Source: an uncultured Coriobacteriaceae bacterium
Lineage (GTDB): Bacteria > Actinomycetota > Coriobacteriia > Coriobacteriales > Atopobiaceae
NCBI GenBank assembly: GCA_902798915.1
Contig: CADBYM010000010.1
Coordinates: 1-64,000 of the forward strand
Reading direction: 5' to 3'
Length of the DNA: 64,000 bases
How positions within the stretch are numbered: the first letter of the stretch is position 1; every line of letters begins with the position of its first letter. The position numbers and the translations under genes were made by a program. Positions 61,012-64,000 of this stretch are shown here, in pieces. The notes beneath the pieces were generated by a model, which made no database searches, had not been told where the DNA came from, and saw nothing but the letters and a program-made list of their open reading frames with translations.

Positions 61012-61602
61012 ATGGCTACCAATCTGAGCTCAGCAAGCAATCGTCACGATGCCCACTCGACCACGGACCAAGGCTCCGGATGGAGCACCAAGCGCATCGC
61101 GATAACCGCGCTCTTCTGCGCCGTTGCCGCCATCTGCACGCTGTTCCTCGAGTTCCCCATCCTGCCGGGCGTCACGTTCCTCAAGTACGACCCCTCAGCT
61201 ATCGTCGCGCTCATTGCGGGCTTCGCCTTCGGCCCCGCGACCGGCATCGTCGTGAGCACCGTCTCGTATCTGCCGCACGTTGCCACATCCGGTGGTCTCT
61301 ACGGCATGGTGATGGCGGTCATCGCCACCCTCAGCCTGGTGCTCCCGGCCTCGCTCGTGTATCAACGCAACACGACGTTCAAGGGCGCGCTGCTGGGCAT
61401 GGGCATCGGCGCCGTCGTGTGCCTGGCCTGCTGCATCGGCGCCAACCTCGTGATCACGCCCCTCTACATGGGCGCCCCCCAGCAGACCGTCATCGACATG
61501 ATCGTGCCCGCGCTCCTGCCCTTCAACGTGCTCAAGATCATCATCAACTGCGTGGCGACCGCCCTCGTGTACAAGCCCGTCACGAAGGCGCTGGGCAACT
61601 AG
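61012..61602 (+). CDS. ribU: Riboflavin ECF transporter S component RibU
   Basis: A 196-residue membrane protein. After a soluble N-terminal tail, six hydrophobic segments begin at KRIAITALFCAVAAICTLFL, with the RibU-type FPILPGVTFLKYDPSAI and ATSGGLYGMVMAVIAT. It binds riboflavin outside the cell. Substrate assignment is backed by the FMN riboswitch directly upstream. ATG 61012 follows CGGAGGCCACC; an upstream in-frame ATG at 60991 lies inside the riboswitch. Confidence 0.93.
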   Translation: MATNLSSASNRHDAHSTTDQGSGWSTKRIAITALFCAVAAICTLFLEFPILPGVTFLKYDPSAIVALIAGFAFGPATGIVVSTVSYLPHVATSGGLYGMVMAVIATLSLVLPASLVYQRNTTFKGALLGMGIGAVVCLACCIGANLVITPLYMGAPQQTVIDMIVPALLPFNVLKIIINCVATALVYKPVTKALGN

Positions 61603-63413
61603 TGGGCGGAGGCGGGCAACTCCTCACGGACGGGTGCCGCGCGGACGGGCGAGCCCCCGGCGCAGCGGCGCGCCTCGAGCACGTGACGCTGCGCTACGAG
61701 AGCGGCACGCAGGCACTTGAGGACGTGTCGCTGGAGGTCGCCCAAGGCGAGCGGCTGTGCGTCCTTGGTGCAAACGGCTCAGGGAAGTCCACCCTCGCCT
61801 CGGTGCTCTGCGGTCTGCTCGCTCCCGACGAGGGCAGCGTCCAGCTCGTCGGCCATCACGTGTTTGACGCGACGCGTCCGCAGCCCATCGACTTCGATGC
61901 GTATCGTACAGCACGCCGAAGCCTCGGCCTCGTCTTCCAGAATCCCGACGACCAGATCGTGACCACCATCGTGGAGGAGGACGTCGCGTTCGGTCCCGAG
62001 AACCTCGGCGTTCCTGCTGAGGAAATCGGCCGGCGCGTGGAGCGTGAGCTTCGCCGCGTCGCCCTCAGCGACTACGCCAAGGCCGATCCCACACGGCTCA
62101 GCGGCGGACAGAAGCAGCGCGTCGCCATCGCCGGCGCGCTCGCCATGGAACCCCGTCTACTGGTGCTCGACGAGCCGGGGGCGCTTCTCGACGTGCGTGG
62201 CCGGCAGGCGATTCTACGCGTGATGGGACGCCTGCAAAGGGCGGGCACCACCATCGTGCACATCACGCACTTCATGGACGAGGCGCTCGAAGCCGACCGC
62301 GTCGTCGTGCTCGAGCGCGGCCGCGTCATTCTGGAGGGCCCACCCGCCGAGGTGTTCTCTCACCATGACGCCATCGCCTCCCTGGGACTCGAGGAGCCCT
62401 TCTCTGCACGACTCGCCCTGCGCCTCTCGCTGCCCTGGACCTGCGACGACTCCACGCTGGAGCGCGCCATCCTCGATGCGGCGCAGCCGCCCCAGACGCC
62501 GTCTGGCACCTCACCTGCGCCGGTCGCCAAAGCGGCGGGCACACGCAATCCAGCCTCTTCGAGGCACGACACCCCACCCGCGCTGCGCGTGGAGCACGTC
62601 TCGTTCGCCTATGACCGGCGCAAGAACGCCCTCGACGACGTCTCATTCGAGGTCGCACAAGGTGCCTCCGTGGCGATTGTTGGGCAGACTGGCTCCGGCA
62701 AGTCAACCCTCCTGCGCCTGCTGTGCGCGCTAGAGGCTCCCGATCGCGGACGCATCTATGTGGGCAACGTCTGTACCACGCGCAAGCGCGACCGACGCCG
62801 TCTGCATGGCAGCATCGGCTACGTGATGCAACATCCCGAGCGACAGCTCTTCGCCGAGACCGTCCTCGAGGACGTGTCGTTTGGGCCCCAGAACCTCGGA
62901 CTCACGCCCGATGAGGTACGCCACCGCTGCCACAAGGCGCTAGACCTCGTAGGCCTCACGGGGCTGGACGACGCCTCTCCCTTCGAGCTTTCGGGCGGAC
63001 AGCAACGCCTCTGCGCACTGGCCGGCATCCTCGCCATGGAGCCTCGGGTGCTCGTGCTCGACGAACCCACGGCCGGGCTCGATCCGCGTGGCCGCAGGGG
63101 CCTGCGCGCCATCCTCGAAGACGTGCGACGTCACGGCATCACCATCGTCCAGGTGACGCACTCGATGGAGGATGCCGCGCACGCCGACCACGTCATCGTG
63201 CTCGATCAGGCACGCGTGCTTCTTGAGGGCACGCCCGCCGAGGTGTTCAGCGTCGCACACGAGGAGCTGCTCACAGGAGCGGGGCTCGGCCTTCCCCTGC
63301 CCCTTGCCTGGGCGCTGCGCTTGGAACGAGCCGGGCACCCCTTGCTGGGTGCGCCCCTCACGCTTGGCGAACTCGTGCGAGCGCTCAAAAGAGGAGGCGC
63401 CCCATGTCCATGA
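61602..63413 (+). CDS. Fused ECF transporter ATPase EcfA1-EcfA2
   Basis: A 603-residue tandem ABC ATPase. First domain: Walker A GANGSGKST (56-64), signature LSGGQKQR, Walker B LLVLDEPGALLD. Second domain: Walker A GQTGSGKST, signature LSGGQQRL, Walker B VLVLDEPTAGLDP. EcfA1 and EcfA2 are usually separate; here they are one chain. It energises RibU through EcfT. GTG 61602 overlaps the ribU stop (TAGTG), and the stop overlaps the ecfT start by 10 bases, so the three genes are translationally coupled. Confidence 0.9.
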   Translation: MGGGGQLLTDGCRADGRAPGAAARLEHVTLRYESGTQALEDVSLEVAQGERLCVLGANGSGKSTLASVLCGLLAPDEGSVQLVGHHVFDATRPQPIDFDAYRTARRSLGLVFQNPDDQIVTTIVEEDVAFGPENLGVPAEEIGRRVERELRRVALSDYAKADPTRLSGGQKQRVAIAGALAMEPRLLVLDEPGALLDVRGRQAILRVMGRLQRAGTTIVHITHFMDEALEADRVVVLERGRVILEGPPAEVFSHHDAIASLGLEEPFSARLALRLSLPWTCDDSTLERAILDAAQPPQTPSGTSPAPVAKAAGTRNPASSRHDTPPALRVEHVSFAYDRRKNALDDVSFEVAQGASVAIVGQTGSGKSTLLRLLCALEAPDRGRIYVGNVCTTRKRDRRRLHGSIGYVMQHPERQLFAETVLEDVSFGPQNLGLTPDEVRHRCHKALDLVGLTGLDDASPFELSGGQQRLCALAGILAMEPRVLVLDEPTAGLDPRGRRGLRAILEDVRRHGITIVQVTHSMEDAAHADHVIVLDQARVLLEGTPAEVFSVAHEELLTGAGLGLPLPLAWALRLERAGHPLLGAPLTLGELVRALKRGGAPCP

Positions 63414-64000
63414 GAATCACGCTCGGGCAATTCATTGCCACCGACTCCCCCATTCATCGGCTTGATCCGCGCACCAAAGTCTGCGCGGCTCTTGTTGCGA
63501 TGGTCTCGGTATTCTTCATTCACACACCGGCGCAGCTGGTCTTGGGCTTCGCCTTCGTGTTGGCCGCCGTCGCGCTTGCCCGCGTCCCCGCCCACCGACT
63601 CCTTGAGTCAATCGTGCCCCTCGTCGCAGTCATCGCGCTCCTAAGCCTATTCAACCTGCTTCTTACGAATACCGGAGACGTGCTCGCAACCCTCGGACCG
63701 CTGAGCATAACCGATGACGGTGTGCGCGCGGCGGTGCTCTACAGCCTGCGCCTCGTCATCGGCGTTCTGGCGGGCATGCTCCTGCTGCTCACCACCACGC
63801 CTGCCCAGCTCACCGACGCGTTCGATGCGCTTCTCGCACCGCTCGCGCGCCTCGGTCTGCACGCACACGAGCTAGCGATGGTCTTCTCGCTCATGCTGCG
63901 CTTCATCCCCACGCTCGCCAACGAGGCATCGACGCTCGCAGATGCCCAGACCGCACGAGGAGGCGCACTCGGCGAGGGTTCGCCCATCAAGCGCGTGCGC
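63404..64000 (+). CDS. ECF transporter transmembrane component EcfT (partial)
   Basis: The first 199 residues are inside the window; the gene runs off the end. It starts MSMRITLGQF, with SPIHRLDPRTKVCAAL as the family N-terminus, several membrane helices, and the coupling-helix region MLRFIPTLANEASTLADAQTARG that contacts the ATPases. ATG 63404 follows GAGGAGGCGCCCC. Confidence 0.9.
   Translation, partial: MSMRITLGQFIATDSPIHRLDPRTKVCAALVAMVSVFFIHTPAQLVLGFAFVLAAVALARVPAHRLLESIVPLVAVIALLSLFNLLLTNTGDVLATLGPLSITDDGVRAAVLYSLRLVIGVLAGMLLLLTTTPAQLTDAFDALLAPLARLGLHAHELAMVFSLMLRFIPTLANEASTLADAQTARGGALGEGSPIKRVR

Overview
The window is high-GC DNA from a strict or near-strict anaerobe. The best fit is a Coriobacteriia actinomycete of the Atopobiaceae/Olsenella type. 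This rests on gene content: a full Rnf complex, oxygen-sensitive NrdD/NrdG ribonucleotide reductase, an FprA-type flavodiiron protein, PTS-driven beta-glucoside use, secreted glycan-active lipoproteins, and a large surface protein with Cys-rich and MBG-like repeats. No rRNA, tRNA or CRISPR array was recognised, so the assignment is an inference.

Layout. 0-2.5 kb: a PepSY lipoprotein and a PiT phosphate permease. 2.6-7.7 kb: the minus-strand operon rnfCDGEAB. 8.3-9.6 kb: an XRE regulator and a nitrilase-family amidase. 9.6-11.6 kb: a minimal RiPP locus, with a Nif11-type precursor, a strong stem-loop and a radical SAM/SPASM maturase. 11.8-13.3 kb: a 155-bp symmetric palindromic element, then an SPFH protein with a small ribbon-helix-helix partner behind a promoter that carries a dyad. 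13.3-18.1 kb: a beta-glucoside module (GH1 6-phospho-beta-glucosidase, EIIBCA permease, LacI regulator with a candidate operator). 18.3-21.3 kb: peptidase U32, a flavodoxin-fold reductase, a YfcE phosphodiesterase and a deoxyinosine glycosylase. 21.3-28.3 kb: an EAL protein with a degenerate GGDEF domain and an apparently active membrane diguanylate cyclase, separated by a PatB/MalY C-S lyase and a Cys-cluster membrane protein. 29.2-32.3 kb: anaerobic ribonucleotide reductase, with the glycyl-radical domain split off as its own small gene. 32.5-39.8 kb: a TauE/SafE-prenol kinase fusion, a membrane protein, a VIT-VWA-zinc ribbon-DUF2135 protein and a DUF559-like protein, followed by a 190-bp nested palindrome. 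40.2-46.9 kb: FprA and three lipoprotein enzymes (DUF3089 hydrolase, CE2-type esterase, GH13). 47-58.5 kb: an accessory stretch with a decayed IS5 transposase, a 7-kb surface protein gene, an XRE regulator, a complete but inactivated IS630 element, a coding remnant and an EcsC-family gene. 58.7-64 kb: aroD, a DMT exporter, and an FMN riboswitch controlling a complete riboflavin ECF transporter (ribU, fused ecfA1A2, ecfT) that runs off the end.

How it fits together. Rnf couples ferredoxin oxidation to NAD+ reduction and ion pumping. FprA and NrdDG fit an oxygen-sensitive lifestyle. The PTS/GH1 pair and the secreted GH13 and CE2 enzymes supply sugars, and the giant CHAP/C-type lectin/ricin-like protein probably acts at the cell surface or on host or bacterial glycans. 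The strongest candidates for undescribed biology are the Nif11 precursor with its SPASM maturase, the 7-kb surface protein, the VIT-VWA chimera, the TauE-kinase fusion and the dyad-symmetric palindromic elements.
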